Notes: generated by a model not told the origin, from the sequence alone. A stretch of DNA of 64,000 nucleotides from Alitta virens (GCA_932294295.1 OW028578.1:39933410-39997409); one strand, 5' to 3'; numbered from the stretch's first letter, positions 43,881 through 57,300 are shown. Numbers and translations: made by a program.

Positions 43881-44350
43881 CACTAAAGCTCCTCTCCTAT
43901 TCTGTTCCCCACTTCACCTCTGATAACATCTAATTGACCAAAGTAGTTCCTCTAGTCCTTCATCAATATAACCCCTCCAGCTACATAAAACATCTAAACA
44001 CCCCCTCCCCCTCCCTTTCCTTCCATCCCACTTGACTAAGCCTGGCTAGACCACTGATAACAAGCCCTCACAATACTAAAATGAATGAAAACATACACTT
44101 ATCCTCATCTATCACTAACTTTCTCCCCCCCCCCCCCCCCCTTAAGCTAAGCCATTGAAAACATCCACCCACCTCCAGCTATTCATTTACTCTGATGTCC
44201 TCCATGACTCTGTCTCAGCATTAACAAAACTTGCCCCCATCCTTGCCTATGCATGGCTTTTTACTGATAAACTCTCAAGTTAGTCCTCTCAGAACACCCA
44301 CTAATCCAAAGACATTCAATACAGGTACTTCTGCTGCATTCAGGAACAAT
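43881..44350. other. Pyrimidine-rich stretch without genes
   Basis: C-runs (44126-44143) and CCTCC-rich sequence follow the array. No coding, RNA or transposon signal seen. Confidence 0.4.
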
Positions 44351-44816
44351 AACATAAAATGTACACTTAACAGCTACACAAAAAATGAAATGACCAATTT
44401 TGCATAAGAAGACTTTTGGATATACCACTTTTATCTGTGTATCTGATACAATAACATGTTCACAAAGACTAAAGTGACAGCATAAATTCTACAATTGACT
44501 GATTCAATGTGCTCCACTCGACATCATCATTACATGCCATAAAAAAACTGATATCTTGTAACCATATCTTAAATGCAATGAACAGGTTAATAATGAATGA
44601 TGAATTTGATGTAAGTGTGTTGGTCATATGGAGTACATAGATCATAGAATTAAACAATTTGTCATAACAATCACTAAATTATATAATTAAATTGATGAGA
44701 ATGATAATTGGCAAAGATGCATTACCGAATAAAATTTCATTTAATTAATTAATATTCCGTTTCCTGAAAAGTGGGCTTTGTTCTAGGTACAGTGTGCAAT
44801 GCCATACAATACATAC

Positions 44817-46722
44817 ATTTAACATAAAATCTTCACTGCTACAGACATTTTGCTGGACTTTCACTCCATCATGACTAACAGTTTTATTGATGTCTTGCTT
44901 CTGCTGCAATATAAATTTTCTAATTAATTTCAAATACTCTGCTGATCAGTGATATTGCAGTTAAGAATATAAAATATGCTTTGCTGAGTAATACACCCAT
45001 TAATGTACTGTGTAATCCATTTGTACTTGGTATCACAAAGGCATATTAATATGACTGATCTTTATTTTGTCTTCCTTTGAAACACCATGGCAATGCACCT
45101 TTCTTAATATATAATATATAATTAAACACTTGAACATGCACTTACTGAGACTGGTGACAGGCATCTTATTTACATCATCATCTGACATTGTCCTCTGGAA
45201 TTAGAGTAAAACACCATTATATTATGCAACCATTTTCTAAGTATCTAAGCAATTAGTGAAATAATATGCAACCATCTTTTCAATAATTCAGGCCAATAAA
45301 TGATCTAAAAGCTGACTTCATACAAAAATCACGTAGATTGTATGAAGTAAATTTCAATTCTTTATTTTCATAAAATCTTTGGACATTCCAACTGTGGCAT
45401 AAACAGGTGTATATACACATATATATACTGTAGGAAATATGTTATACAATGGCTGCGGACATGAAACGAGAGAGTCACAGATGAGAAAGGGGGCACATTT
45501 TGCTATATATATAGAATATATAGAAAAAGTTACCCCTAATTGAATGAAAACATTAAGTTATTACACAGTTGAATACGATACATACATTTAATACAAAATC
45601 TTCGTGCATGCTGCCATGGGGGTTGATGTCTTGCTTCCCCTGAAAAAAAATGTTTATTGATATTTTAATTCTCTAACGCTTTCGTTTGTGGTTCCCTGGG
45701 ATTTAGTGAAATTCATCATTCAGGGAAATCCTCAGGGATGGACAGTTCTTGTTGTTGATAGCGTCAACTTGTAATGTATAATGGTGACATCATGTATACT
45801 ACTAGTATTTCACGGTCCAAAATGTGCATGTAACAATTTTTCTTTACAAAGATTTGTTGCAACTAATTGTATACGTCAATAGGTTGTTTTGTTTTTTAAT
45901 AAATCAAACAGAATAGTTAGTGTTGAACCTGTTTTCGGTGGTGGAACATGCACATCACAACTGACCTGTATGAAGCCTTCCTGTGACCCGTCTCACTACT
46001 ACCATTGTTACTGTCAGACATTTGTAGTTTTGACACACTCTGTAAAAAGAATCATTAAAATGCTAATAATTACATTAGTTTCACATCAGCATCTCACTAG
46101 TTTGTGACTTCTGCAACATAATTTGACTCTTATGTGCTAATAATTTTATAGATTGAAAACCATAAAAAATTGTGACATATTTATATTCTTTTCATGAATA
46201 TCAGACTTGTAGATCAATTTTGCAAATCCATGGGGAGTTATTACCCAGCAAGCACCATTCCATGAGGAATGTAACCATATTTTGTAAAACAGTTTTCTAA
46301 TGTGAAACATATCTGTGTTTTACAGCAACTTATCTACACAAATTAAAGAACATGCACTCACGGACTGGTCTAATGTGCTGAACTCAACATCATCATTGAT
46401 GCCATCGTCTGATCCTGTCATCTGTAATTAGAATTATAACTTTCCTTTAGGATTAAATATTTTGTAGAGTATATGGATAATAATAATAACGTTGGTAAAT
46501 ATATAAATCAATAAGAGTAAAGATATGGAGCTAAAGTACCACCAGAAGTCACTGACATCATAATATGCAACAAACACACAGATGTTCTTGGCACAGCTAG
46601 TAGACTTAAAATACAAACTTTTAATACCCAGGCTTGCCTGCTGATTATTTCAATTTTATTTTGGACAGTTGAACTACCTTTTTGGAGTCTTCCTCACATC
46701 CCTGCTTAGAAGTTGTTCTCTC
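44817..46722 (-). CDS. Possible minus-strand gene fragment with duplicated small exons
   Basis: Short open segments bounded by minus-strand splice sites: 46722-46678 (45 nt), 46421-46362 (60 nt), 45639-45586 (54 nt), 45194-45146 (49 nt) and 44903-44817 (87 nt). Those at 45639 and 44903 are relatives: both begin near KQDIN, end EDF(V/M)LN and use the same donor AAT|GTATGT. NDDVEFSTLDQS at about 46400 is echoed by NDDVEWSTLNQS at about 44530-44495, where no acceptor is visible. No start or stop was identified. This could be the tail of a gene with repeated acidic exons, or decayed copies of one. Confidence 0.3.
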
Positions 46723-47064
46723 CTAAAGTATAGTTATCATTAGACACATTAGTTTAACATAAATCTTCTTACTTTTCGAAATTTCTTGGAGAAATTGAAG
46801 ATTTTAAAAATTGGTGACATACATGAAGCATATACATTAAAACTCGCTTAAATCAGTATGGAACTGAGTGTATTGTTTTACAGTAACCTCACGGTATAAA
46901 AGCTGATAAGAACAGATGTATACTTATATCCATTAATAATACATGCATTTTACTTACCACCATTTGTTACTGTCTTAAACTGTAAAAATAGGATTGTAAA
47001 CACATGCCAAGACAATAATTATAAAATGCCTAAGAGCATGAACCATATAAAACATGCCCAGGTA

Positions 47065-47540
47065 CATTACCTATTAAGTAACATGGCCCTTGTGATGTGC
47101 TCATGCAGAAACATAATAGTACATTTACACATTGCCAAGGTCATATTAGATAAATGGTCTTGCATAAACATTTGTGCATTCTGCTACACTTTATGAATGT
47201 CTCGATCATAAGTACATTTCCAAATAAGTAACATGCCCCTTGTAATGTGCTCATGCAGAAACATAATAGTACATTTACACATTGCCAAGGTCATATTAGA
47301 TAAATGGTCTTGCATTAACATATGTGCATTCTGCTACACTTTATGAATGTCTCGATCATAAATGCACAAGTACATTTCCAAATAAGTAACATGCCCCTTG
47401 TAATGTGCTCATGCAGAAACATAACAGTACATTTACACATTGCCAAGATCATACTAGATAAATGGTCTTGCAAAAACATATGTGCATTCTGCTACACTTT
47501 ATGAATGTCTCGATCAAAAGTACATTTCCAAATAATTTTT
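47065..47540 (+). repeat. Tandem array, three copies of about 150-158 bp
   Basis: AAGTAACATG anchors at about 47076, 47226 and 47384. Each unit contains ACATTGCCAAGGTCATATTA and TGCTACACTTTATGAATGTC. Copies are highly similar, so the duplication is recent. Confidence 0.85.
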
Positions 47541-47954
47541 TTTTTTTTTTGTGTGTGTATTTAGTTTTTGGTTACATATCTGACTTATAAATGTCAATAT
47601 GGTTCCATTGTATATATATTGTTATGATTTTTTTTTTTCCAAATATTGAGAGCCCCTACCTCCACAAGTTATATCGGACATATAAAGATGCAATGTAAAG
47701 GTGCAAAAGTAAAGTATAATATAAAAGAGCAAATGATATTAATAGTTATACACTTCATGTTTATAGAGAGTATACAAGTTTGGAAATTTAATCAATTAAA
47801 TAATTATAAAAACAAAAATTTATGAATAGTGCATGCAATAAAACAAAAACCTATTATATTAAGTTTTTATTAGAACTTCTTCAATCATCAAAGTTCTCAG
47901 TGTTAAGAAGTAAAAGAAATACAGATCAGGAAACTGTGGGAGATGGTGATAATG

Positions 47955-48095
47955 GTCAAGTGGACACTGCTCCCCTCTGCTGTAAAGTGGACACTGCTGC
48001 CCTCTGCTGTCAAGTGGACACTGCTGCCCTCAGCTGCCAAGTGAACACTGCTGCCCTCTCCTGTCAAGTGGACAATGCTGCCCTTCATTGCCAAT
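47955..48095 (+). repeat. 27-bp minisatellite, about five copies
   Basis: Unit GTGGACACTGCTGCCCTCTG followed by CTGTCAA. The period is a multiple of three, so it stays open in several frames. It lies beside the gag zinc-knuckle relic and could be part of that element's linker. Confidence 0.8.
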
Positions 48096-48393
48096 TCTCT
48101 TCCCCCTTTTCTTCTGTGACCCACTACGGGGTTGTCTCCCCCTATGTCATCCTGAAGGCCTCCGCCTTCCTTCCCTCCATGTATTTCCTGCCAATATATT
48201 ACACAATTTAATACAGTTTCGCCTCACTGATAAATTTCGTTCATTATGTACAATGCCAATCTCCATTGGCATGTGCGGCTCTAGCTGCCTCTAATTTTTA
48301 ACTAAAGTTCAACATACTGTACATATTTAGTTATTATTTACACTGCCAAACTACGTTGACATCTGGGCTACTCAGTTCATGATGTTGTAGACC

Positions 48394-48843
48394 CTACTGG
48401 CCACGTGGGCAGTAGCTTCCAGGATTGTACCGACACGCAATACTGGAGCTGTAGCTAGTCATTCTGCTTGTCTCTTTAGATGGTTGGGGCTGTTCCCCAA
48501 ACCCTCCGCTGTACTTTTCATCATTCCCTGATGCTCCCCAGTTCCTTGTGGGTGATGATCTCCAAGAGGGACTGCCCGCTCTGGATTTGCAGCCATTAGT
48601 AACTGGAAAACTATGTCTACTGCTCCTCAAATCATCTGAAGCTCACCCATATCTGTCGTACTGGTCCTGGTAATAACCATCATGGCGACGTGCTGCAGTA
48701 TCATAGGTTCTGCTGTACCCGTCTCTCTCTTGGTTGTATCCTCTCGACTGCCATCTTCCTTCTCTATTTGGACACTCTGCATATAAATGTCCCACGTCAC
48801 CACATGCCCAGCACCTTTTATTCAGTGATCTTGAATTTTCCAC
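48394..48843 (-). pseudogene. gag zinc-knuckle relic of an LTR retrotransposon
   Basis: On the minus strand the frame from 48843 reads KRCWACGDVGHLYAEC, a CCHC knuckle (C-x2-C-x4-H-x4-C), followed by Arg/Tyr/Gly-rich sequence. One TGA (48645-48643) separates it from a further in-frame stretch down to 48394. No protease or polymerase is found next to it, so it is a remnant. Confidence 0.6.
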
Positions 48844-48959
48844 TTGCTCCCATGTATCACAAATTCTGCAATGTTGGATGTTATTTCCTTAATCTCATGC
48901 ATTGTTTTAAAATCTTCAAGTTTAACCTTATTTGCTGTATCCAAATTGAATGCTATTTT

Positions 48960-49430
48960 GGTCAATAACAGTCTACGCTGTTGATTATTGGAGTCTATTA
49001 CAATGTAACGTGTGCAAAAATGTTAAACCAAGTGAACAGTCTACGCTGTCAATTTATATTCACCAATTTGATTAGTTGCTCCCAATTCTTAAGTGTGTGC
49101 ACTTGATAAATTCAACAGACTATGCTGGCAAATTTATAATCACCACTTAATTCTTACAGTGAGCAGTCTACACTGTCACCTGATAATCAACAAATTGATT
49201 GAATCTGTAGCTACCAATTCATTAGAGTGTAACTTCATAAATTCAACAGACTACGCTGGCAAATTTATAATTCACAATTTACTCTTACAGTGAGCAGTCT
49301 ACGCTGTCACCTTATAATCAACAAATCGATTGAATATGTTGCTACCAATTCATAAGAGTGTCACTTAATAAATTCAACAGACTACGCTGGCAAATTTATA
49401 ATCACAATTAATTCTTACAGGTACTCAATG
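48960..49430 (+). repeat. Tandem array, about 130-bp unit, three to four copies
   Basis: CAGTCTACGCTGTCA anchors near 48967, 49036, 49163 and 49294 alternate with AATTCAACAGACTACGCTGG and GGCAAATTTATAAT. Confidence 0.75.
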
Positions 49431-49633
49431 TACTATTCAACACAGAGTATAATTTGTCAACTCACAACTGCTTGGAATAACCTACAGTAGCCAACAATTT
49501 AGTATAACTCTAATTGTTTAATTATAAACAATTTCAATTCTCAACTCAGCTGTCAAAAATGTTCGCGCCAATACGACCTACCGGAACTTACGTTTCCGTG
49601 ACACAAAAACGTTAAGAACTACGTCTTAACAAC

Positions 49634-49900
49634 TTGCTAGTTGAATCAATAATAATGGCGGTCGTGAATATCTTTTTCAAAACCACTTCTGACACCAATG
49701 TGGAAGTGTACTTCCTGTACGGCCACTGCTTCAGTATGCGTCGTCAAGAGATGCTTGATACACTACTGTCATTCGTCGTCCGTCACATCCGCCAGCTGGC
49801 TGCGTGTCCAACGACTGGCGACCTCTGCCACAGTGTCTTCCTTAGGTTAATAAGATTCTTTTCGCCGGCGCTACAAGAAGGGCAAGCGTTCTGCAATTAA
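49634..49900 (+). other. Unassigned 88-codon open frame containing the 40530 repeat
   Basis: The frame opens MLVESIIMAVVNIFF and ends EGQAFCN. Part of it (49697-49765) repeats at 40530-40597, where the frame is not maintained. I do not recognise the product. A repeat-derived fragment is more likely than a host gene. Confidence 0.3.
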
Positions 49901-50040
49901 AACGTCACCGAAACGAAGCTTCTGTATCATTAATCCAGCATAACTTGGTCATTTAGCATACCTACTAATGATACTGGATCTAGATATTACTAAACGTCAC
50001 AAATATTACATATGGAAAAGATACAGCTAGGATACATAAA

Positions 50041-51360
50041 AAAACATACTAGGAGTCAGAAGACAAACCTCAACATCAGCTATATATGCAGAAACAGGCA
50101 GATTCCCCCTCCATATAAGACAAAAGATAAACACAGTAAATTACTGGGCAAGACTGGCATCTCTGCCACAATATGACATCCTCCATAAATGCCTAAATAT
50201 ACAGGAATCTCTTCATGCCAGAGGGCAAACAAACTGGTGCACCCACGTAAGAAATATAATTGAGGGTACATGTGCACCTCAGGTGGTACTTGATACACCA
50301 AATTCCTTAGCGACTAAAGTAAAAATTAAACTCTATTCCAGCGAACAAAGTAGGATCCTTAACGAGATAAAAAATTCTGACGAACAACCTAAACTTAGGA
50401 CATACAAACTTTCTAAAACTTCATACTCTATTGAGCCATATCTACTTATCAACCTTCCAAAGAAAACTATCAATAACATAGCTAGGTTCAGATTGAGCTC
50501 ACACAATCTCAAGATCGAAACTGGTAGGCATCAAACCCCTAAGGTACCTGTAGAGAATAGAATATGCGAGAAATGTACGAGTAGTGAAGTAGAAGATGAA
50601 ATTCATTATATCATAACTTGTAGCTCTAATAAATCGCTAAGGGACCAACTTTTTCAAAAAGCAAAAGATTTAATACCTGAGTTTGAAAATTCAAACACCT
50701 TTGAGAAATTTAAAGCATTGCTAACTTGTAGAGAACCTAAAGTTATACATGCATTAGGGGATTTCTTAAATAAAAGTATGTAAATAACACATGTCTATGC
50801 AGTAGGAAATTCTCTTTAAAATTATTTTCTATTTTTAAAACAGACAAAATAATCTGTCCCTGGTAACCTGATAAAATAGAATGATAGCAGATCTCAAATG
50901 CAATGGGCTCCCAACACTACCCATCCCCAACCGCCCAAGGAAAAGTGACAATTCACTGGACATTTATTTTTCAGAAGATGATACATATCAGTATTAATTT
51001 AATAATTTTTACGGACACAGTGTGATGAGAGCAGGACTCTAATATTCTGGGACCAGTTTTGTATATAATTGTATTGTGTTTTTCGTTTTATAATTTGAAT
51101 CCCAAATCGGTATTATTTTTGTGTAGTATAGTTGTTTGATACGTGTAGTAAAGTTGTTTATCATGCTTATATGCTATGAAATAACCAGTAACACATGTGA
51201 TATGTTTAGTACAGTTTTGTTATATGTTTTAAATGAATCTGTAATATGCTAGAAATGTGTAGTATAGTACTGTATATATGTCTATGAATTGTAAAAATGA
51301 CGAATAGGTCAATACTGACCATACTGTCAATAAAAGTTTATATATATATACTATTAACTA
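50041..51360 (+). mobile_element. LINE (non-LTR retrotransposon) 3' fragment
   Basis: An open frame to TAA/TAG-free 50783 reads like the C-terminus of a LINE polyprotein: GRFPLHIRQKINTVNYWARL, then a Cys-His knuckle (CEKC to HYIITC). A non-coding tail follows, with GAATAGGTCAATACTGACC and TGTCAATAAAAG near 51300-51345, then TA repeats. The 5' part, including the reverse transcriptase, is absent, as is usual for truncated copies. Confidence 0.7.
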
Positions 51361-51364
51361 TACA

Positions 51365-51510
51365 TACATATATAGGGGGCCGTTTTAGTAAGGGACCGTT
51401 TAGGCTAGGGGCCGTTCTGGTAATAAGCCATTTTGACTGTAGAGCCTAGTAGGGACCGGCAGGTTTGCTCAAGGACCGGCAGTTTTCCCACACAGCTGGT
51501 CCTTGGGAAC
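51365..51510. repeat. Inverted relative of 40240-40445 (right copy)
   Basis: GGGGGCCGTTTTAGTAAGGG, GGGGCCGTTCTGGTAATAAG and AGGGACCGGCAGGTTTGC mirror the left copy 11 kb away. Follows the LINE tail directly. Confidence 0.6.
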
Positions 51511-52336
51511 AGCAGCTATTTTGTGCTTACCGTGAACACTGAATTGCAGCACTTGAGTTTATCTATTTAATCAGATTGCATACCCACAGGATCGAAGTAG
51601 TTTAATTTATCATCCTGTAAGAATCAAAAAAGAGATCAAATACGAAGACTATCAAAATTAAGAATGTAAACAATGCGCTATTCCTTGCGCTATTCCTTGA
51701 GACGGAGATAGACTAAACTCAAGCTGAAGATAGGAAATGAGTCGGAGCAACACTTTCGCTAGAATTATGTATGATATTGAGAGACATGGACTTTATAGAG
51801 TGCTATAATTGTGAAGTAATACCAGGCCTGAACAACATAAACGATTAGGTTAAAAATTTCATCAGTATTATGTCAAGCAGTCAGCCTACTGTAATCAATG
51901 CTTTTGGAAAAATTAATGACTTGTTTGAAAAGGCGCAAATGTACAACTTAGCTTGAATATAACGTCAGTAAGACAGAAACGGTCCCCCCTCCCCAAAAAA
52001 AAATTGTTTACTTATTATAAATGTACATTCTGGAACTGGACTTCCCCTGAGGATAATTTGTGAGGTGTCAGATTGGCAAAATCCACTGACACAATGGCTA
52101 CTCAAATTAAATTATGCCTCAAATGAATTAAGTTCATTTATGTCAGGTCGGCAGAAACCACTGACACAAAGGTCAAATTAATTAAGGTTATAAATATATA
52201 TGTCAGATGGAACTAAATTATAAGTTCATCTATACATACTAGTCAGGCTAATTGGTAGAAACCACTGACACAAAGTTGATACGATAAGAGTGTCATCGTG
52301 GCTGAAACCTGTGACACACGGCTGCAAAATAAAAAT
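51510..52336. other. Non-coding stretch before the BEL element
   Basis: GTCAG(G/A)T and GAAACC(A)CTGACAC motifs recur irregularly at 52065-52320 (for example AAATCCACTGACACAA, GAAACCACTGACACAAAG). Otherwise nothing recognisable. Confidence 0.4.
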
Positions 52337-52341
52337 ATCAC

Positions 52342-52957
52342 TGTAAAATTGTGTATTGCATTTGATGTTTATATTTATTGTTTCATATTTGCTGTTTTCG
52401 CTTACTTTCTTTTTCCTCTGTAGTATGTTTAACTCAATAGTTCACACCTCCTTCCAAACTGTCAAATACCTAGATTTATGTAGTTCCAGCTCATTCAAGT
52501 CATTTCCTTCAGAGGAACAACATGTATCTTCTTAGTGTGTTTGTCATATGCTCCTAAAGAATTGTAAGTCTCATTTATTTTATTGTTATACAGTATATTA
52601 ACATTATCATTGTAATAGGAAGTTTAAGCATGGTTCTTTCACTAATATATAAATGTATAAAGTAGGTTATTTGTATTTTCTTTATGTGTATGATTATGTA
52701 AATGTTACCTGATATTTGAATATTTATTTTAATGTAGTTTGTATCTAGATCTGTATAAGCTGAGACTTTCTCAACTGATATTATTGTCATTTCTTTCTAT
52801 CACTTCTTTTCATATTATTTGTCAATATATTGTTATTGCCCTATAAATTTGTGATTGGTTTACTTTATGTACAAATCTTTATTTTTGTCATTTTCAGTTA
52901 ACCAGCAGCAACAATAAACTGAGTTAAAATCCAGCATATGACTTGTCATCAATAACA
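52342..52957 (+). repeat. 5' LTR of the BEL/Pao element
   Basis: 616 bp, begins TGTAAAATTG and ends AATAACA. Nearly identical to the 3' LTR. Just downstream, at 52958-52990, should lie the primer-binding site; I could not assign a tRNA. Confidence 0.9.
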
Positions 52958-52997
52958 GTTAAAATTCTTCGGATTCGGACTACTTGGGACTTAGAAA

Positions 52998-54319
52998 ATG
53001 AGTGACTCAGAAGACAAAGAAGTACCTGACATTGAGAAGTTGAAAGTTAGCAGATCTAGATTTGCAGGATGGCTTACAAGAACAATGAACCAAGTTAACA
53101 AGTTGGAAGTTATTACTTCATCTGCTGTTCTAGATGCATATCAGTAGAGAATATCCAGTCAGTTACACAAGTTGCAAGCAGCCCATGATAGATACATTGA
53201 TGTGATTGAAGATGATGCTGTGATGGATGATGCTGAAAGTTGGATGGAGTCTTATTTCACACAGGCTACAGAATGTCTTGATGTCCATGGCAAGTGGCTC
53301 CAGTCGTCTAAACACCGCTCTGTCTCCGAAGTTCAGATGAGGATGCTGATCACAGTCAGACTACATCCATGAAGTAAGAAGTTAATAGTCCACCAGCTGA
53401 TTCTTCAGCGAGTGTCAGTGGTCTTCCTTCAGCGAATGTCAGTGGTCTTCCTTCAGCGAATGTCAGTGGTCTTCCTTCAGCAAGTGTCAGTGGTCTTCCT
53501 TCAGCGAGTGTCAGTGATCTTCCTTCAGTCAGTGGTCCACCTTCAGCAAGTGTCAGTGGTCTTCCTTCGGCAAGTGTCAGCAACTCCCCTTCGAGTTCAA
53601 TGACTGCATCAACTACATCACAACCTGATGCAGTCCAATCAAGAAGTTCTCATCAAGTGCAAGGAAATAGTTCATCACTCAGTGTCTCTCAGTCTGCTGC
53701 AGTGGGTCAACAAAGGTCTCCGTCTGCTCCAACTGTTGAGCCGCAGTCATCAAGTCTTAACACAGTTCAGTTGTCCCGTAGGTCTCGTGGTATTGATTAT
53801 TGGATCGATGATCTTGTAGAAGATTTGGAAACTCAGACGTCACAGTACTCTGCATCAAAAGATTTGCAGCAATTGATGGCTCGTCTAGAAGTCGATCGAG
53901 ATTTACCAAAAGTGGAATTGCCTTTGTTCGATGGGTCAGCGATAATGTGGCCAAGGTTCATTGAACAATTTTTTGTACAAGTTCACTCTCGACCTGGGTT
54001 GACAGATGCAAGAAGGATGGACTTATTACAATCTCATGTAAAAGGTGAAGCAAAAAGGTTAATTCAAGGTCTTGGTTACACTGGTCGAAACTACGCTCAA
54101 ACCTTGAAGGAGCTGAAGTTTGCATTCGGTCATCGGATTAGGATCGCTCGTGCATACCTCAACTCTGTCACTTCAGGGAATGTGATCAACAATGGGGACT
54201 CAGAGGCCTTAAGATCTTTCTACATTACAGTTCGCGACTGTATAACTACTCTACAGCAAATGAATTATGTTGGTGAACTAAACAGCTGTGACACATTAAT
54301 TGCAGCGTGCTACTCTTAG
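52998..54319 (+). pseudogene. gag region of the BEL/Pao element (broken)
   Basis: The likely start is ATG 52998. An in-frame TAG at 53145-53147, a frame change near 53335 and a TAA at 53375-53377 interrupt the front part. Next comes a 24-bp tandem repeat encoding SVSGLPSA units (53395-53580), then a conserved capsid-like block (LPLFDGSAIMWPRFIEQF, about 53905-53970) typical of the DUF1759 family in BEL elements. The frame shifts again just before 54319. Confidence 0.8.
53395..53580 (+). repeat. 24-bp repeat inside BEL gag
   Basis: Unit GTCAGTGGTCTTCCTTCAGC plus GAAT, about seven copies, encoding SVSGLPSA/N in the gag frame. Confidence 0.85.
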
Positions 54320-57300
54320 AATTCCATGTGACAAGCGCAACCGATGGAATGAATATGTGTGTGCCATCAGTCGAACTAGGGAGCCTACTCTACTTGATCT
54401 CCAATCATGGTGGAAACAACGTATTGAAGCCGAATTCAATCCTTATGCTGTGTCAGCCAAATCTTCGAAGCCCAGCAATTCATCATCAGTTACTTCTGCA
54501 AGTTCTGTGAACAACCGGAATACTCGAGAACATACTTACACCACTCTGAACTCTGCAACACCTCAACAAGCTTCGCAAGTTGATCTGAAGACCTGTCCTG
54601 CCTGTGAACATAGTCATCACTTAGCAAGATGTGAACAGTATACAAGAAAGACTGTCAGTGATCGGTATGACTTTGTGAAATTGAAAAGACTTTGTTTCAA
54701 TTGTTTGTATCCAAAACATCGTGTTGGTGACTGTACATCAAATGTGTCATGTAAAATTCAGGGTTGTGGTAAGAGACACCACACTTCCCTACATCGCTCA
54801 GATAATCGTCCAGCTCGTGCTACTCCTGTGGCAGCTCAAGTCAATAACTTTCGAACAAAGAACTTTACAGTGTATTTTCAAATCTTACCTGTTGTTGTGC
54901 ATAGTCAAAATGGACGCTGTGTAAAGTCTTTTGCACTCTTAGATTCAGCCAGTGATGTTTCTTTGATTAATGCAGACTTTGCTAAAGATCTTGGTATTTG
55001 TGGAAGACCAAATAATCTGACTGTCAATACTTTGAGTTCTCCTATAACTTTGAAGTCAAATTGTGTGAGCTTTTTTGTGCAGGGTTGTGATGATCTTGAT
55101 GTTGAACCACTGTGTGTTAGAGAGGCCTGGACCATGGATGGAATCTTCAGTTGTCCACCAGTACGCACAGCTTCGATACTTCAGATGGAGATGTGAAGAT
55201 CCTGATTGGTGCAAACATCCCGAAAGCTCACATTCAACTGGAAATCCGTGAAGGCCAAGGCTCTGAACCTGTTGCTATCAAGACATCTTTAGGTTGGTGT
55301 ATCATGGGCACATCAAGTCAAGAGTCGTCCTCTGCTTATGTGAATCTCTCTACTATGACACATGAAAATCTTTCACAACAGATTGAAAGGTTTTGGCAAA
55401 CAGAAGCATTTGGGGTTTCTGTCAACCTCGAGGAGTCCAGGTCAGTTGAAGATATGAGGTCACTGAAGGTTCTGGAAGATCAGTCTACATTTGTGGATGG
55501 CCATTATCAAGTTCCTATGTTGTGGAAAGACAGCAGTGTTCGACTTCCTGATAATTATGATATGGCAGTCATGCGGTTCAAGTCCCTTCAGAGACGTCTT
55601 CTGGCAGATGACAACCTAAAGGGACATTATGTCACAGCTATGCAAGGTTACATTGACAAAGGTTATGCTGTGAAGGTGCTCCCCAATGAAGACCCTAGTA
55701 ATTGGTATTTACCTCATCATGCAGTCACAAATCCTCGGAAGCCAGGAAAGGTTCGGGTGGTGTTTGATGCTGCGGCCAAGTACAATGGAATTTCACTCAA
55801 CACTTCTCTGGTAACCGGACCTGATCTTCTCAACAGCCTCTTTGGGGTCTTGCAAAGATTTAGGATGCATCCAGTGGCTATTGTTGCTGACATTGCTGAT
55901 ATTTTCTATCAAGTGCGAGTTCCTCCCAAAGATTCTCAGTCTCTTTAGTTTCTCTGGACAGATGACATCACCTCCTCTTCTCCCCCGGATGTCTACAGAA
56001 TGATAGTTCACATCTTTGGAGCAAAGGATTCACCGTGTTGCGCCAACTATGCTTTAAGGAAGGTTGCCTTTGATGAGGAGCCTTATTCACTCATTGGGGA
56101 AACCATCTTGAAGAATTTCTACATGGACGACTTGTTGAAATCTGTGGATGATGTGGAATCTGCAAAATTTCTTGCTGCGAATCTATGAGATAAATTGTCT
56201 GCAAAAGGATTCAAACTTACCAAGTGGATGAGTTCATCCAAGGAAGTCTTGTCATCTATTCCTGAAACTGACAGAATGCGACCCGACATGAACTTAGACT
56301 TATGTGATCTTCCTGTTGAAAGAGCATTGGGGATCCAGTGGGACATTGAAGCTGATTGTTTCGTCTTCAGGCCAATGTTGAAAGACAACACAGACAGACT
56401 GACAAAGAGGAACATTGTGAGTGTGGTGACATCAATCTTTGATCCTTGTGGGTTTCTGGCACCATTCACTTTTGTTGCCAAATGTCTCATCCAAGATTTG
56501 TGGAGAGAAAAAACTAGTTGGGATGAAGTTGTGAGCGACAGGCATCAGTCCAAGTGGAAGGAATGGTTGACAGGTGTTCCTCATCTTGAAGTTCTGCAAA
56601 TTCCAAGGTATCATGGTTGTGTTCCAGGAGTGGATAGTCTACAGTTGCACGTCTTTTGTGATGCATCTGAAGCAGGATTTGCTGCTGTTTCTTACCTCCG
56701 TATAGTAGGGAGACATACCCGCTGTTCCTTTATTGCCTCCAAGACTCATGTGGCTCCAGTTAAATCGACATTGACCATCCCAAAACTAGAACTCCAAGGT
56801 GCAGTTATGGCTGTCAGGCTTGCGGAAGCTTTGGTGCAGCAAATCCAAGTCAGCACAGTTTTCTACTGGACAGATGCAATGACAGTCTTACATTACATCT
56901 TCAATAAATCTCGATGCTGGAAGATCTTCGTGGCAAATAGGGTCACTGAAATTAGAGAGAAGTCTGAGCCATCACAGTGGAGATACATTCCAACTTCTCT
57001 GAGTCCTGCTGACTTGGCGACCCGAGGATTGTCAGCACGTGACTTGAGAATGGAAGGGATTTGGTTGCGAGGTCCTGCCTTCCTGTTCCTTGATGATGAA
57101 CAATGGCCTGAGCAGCCAGTGATTGGATCACCATCCGAGGATGATGAAAATATCCGGAAGTCCGTTCTCCTTACTTCAAGTGGAACACCATGGCAACGAC
57201 TGATAGCCCATATCCACTTACCTACCCTAGTTGATCCTCAGAAGTTCTCATCATGGTACAAGCTGCAGCGACAAACAGCATGGTGTCTTCGTGCTCTTCG

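Noticed and set aside
47822..48211. Repeat protein with VDTAALCCQ units
   Set aside because: The 27-bp minisatellite is open in several frames on both strands, so openness is not evidence for coding.
47065..49430. CRISPR-like array
   Set aside because: Units are 130-158 bp contiguous tandem repeats without unique spacers, in an animal genome.
53356..53583. Minus-strand frame with repeated LTLAEGRP units
   Set aside because: It is the antisense reading of the 24-bp gag repeat.
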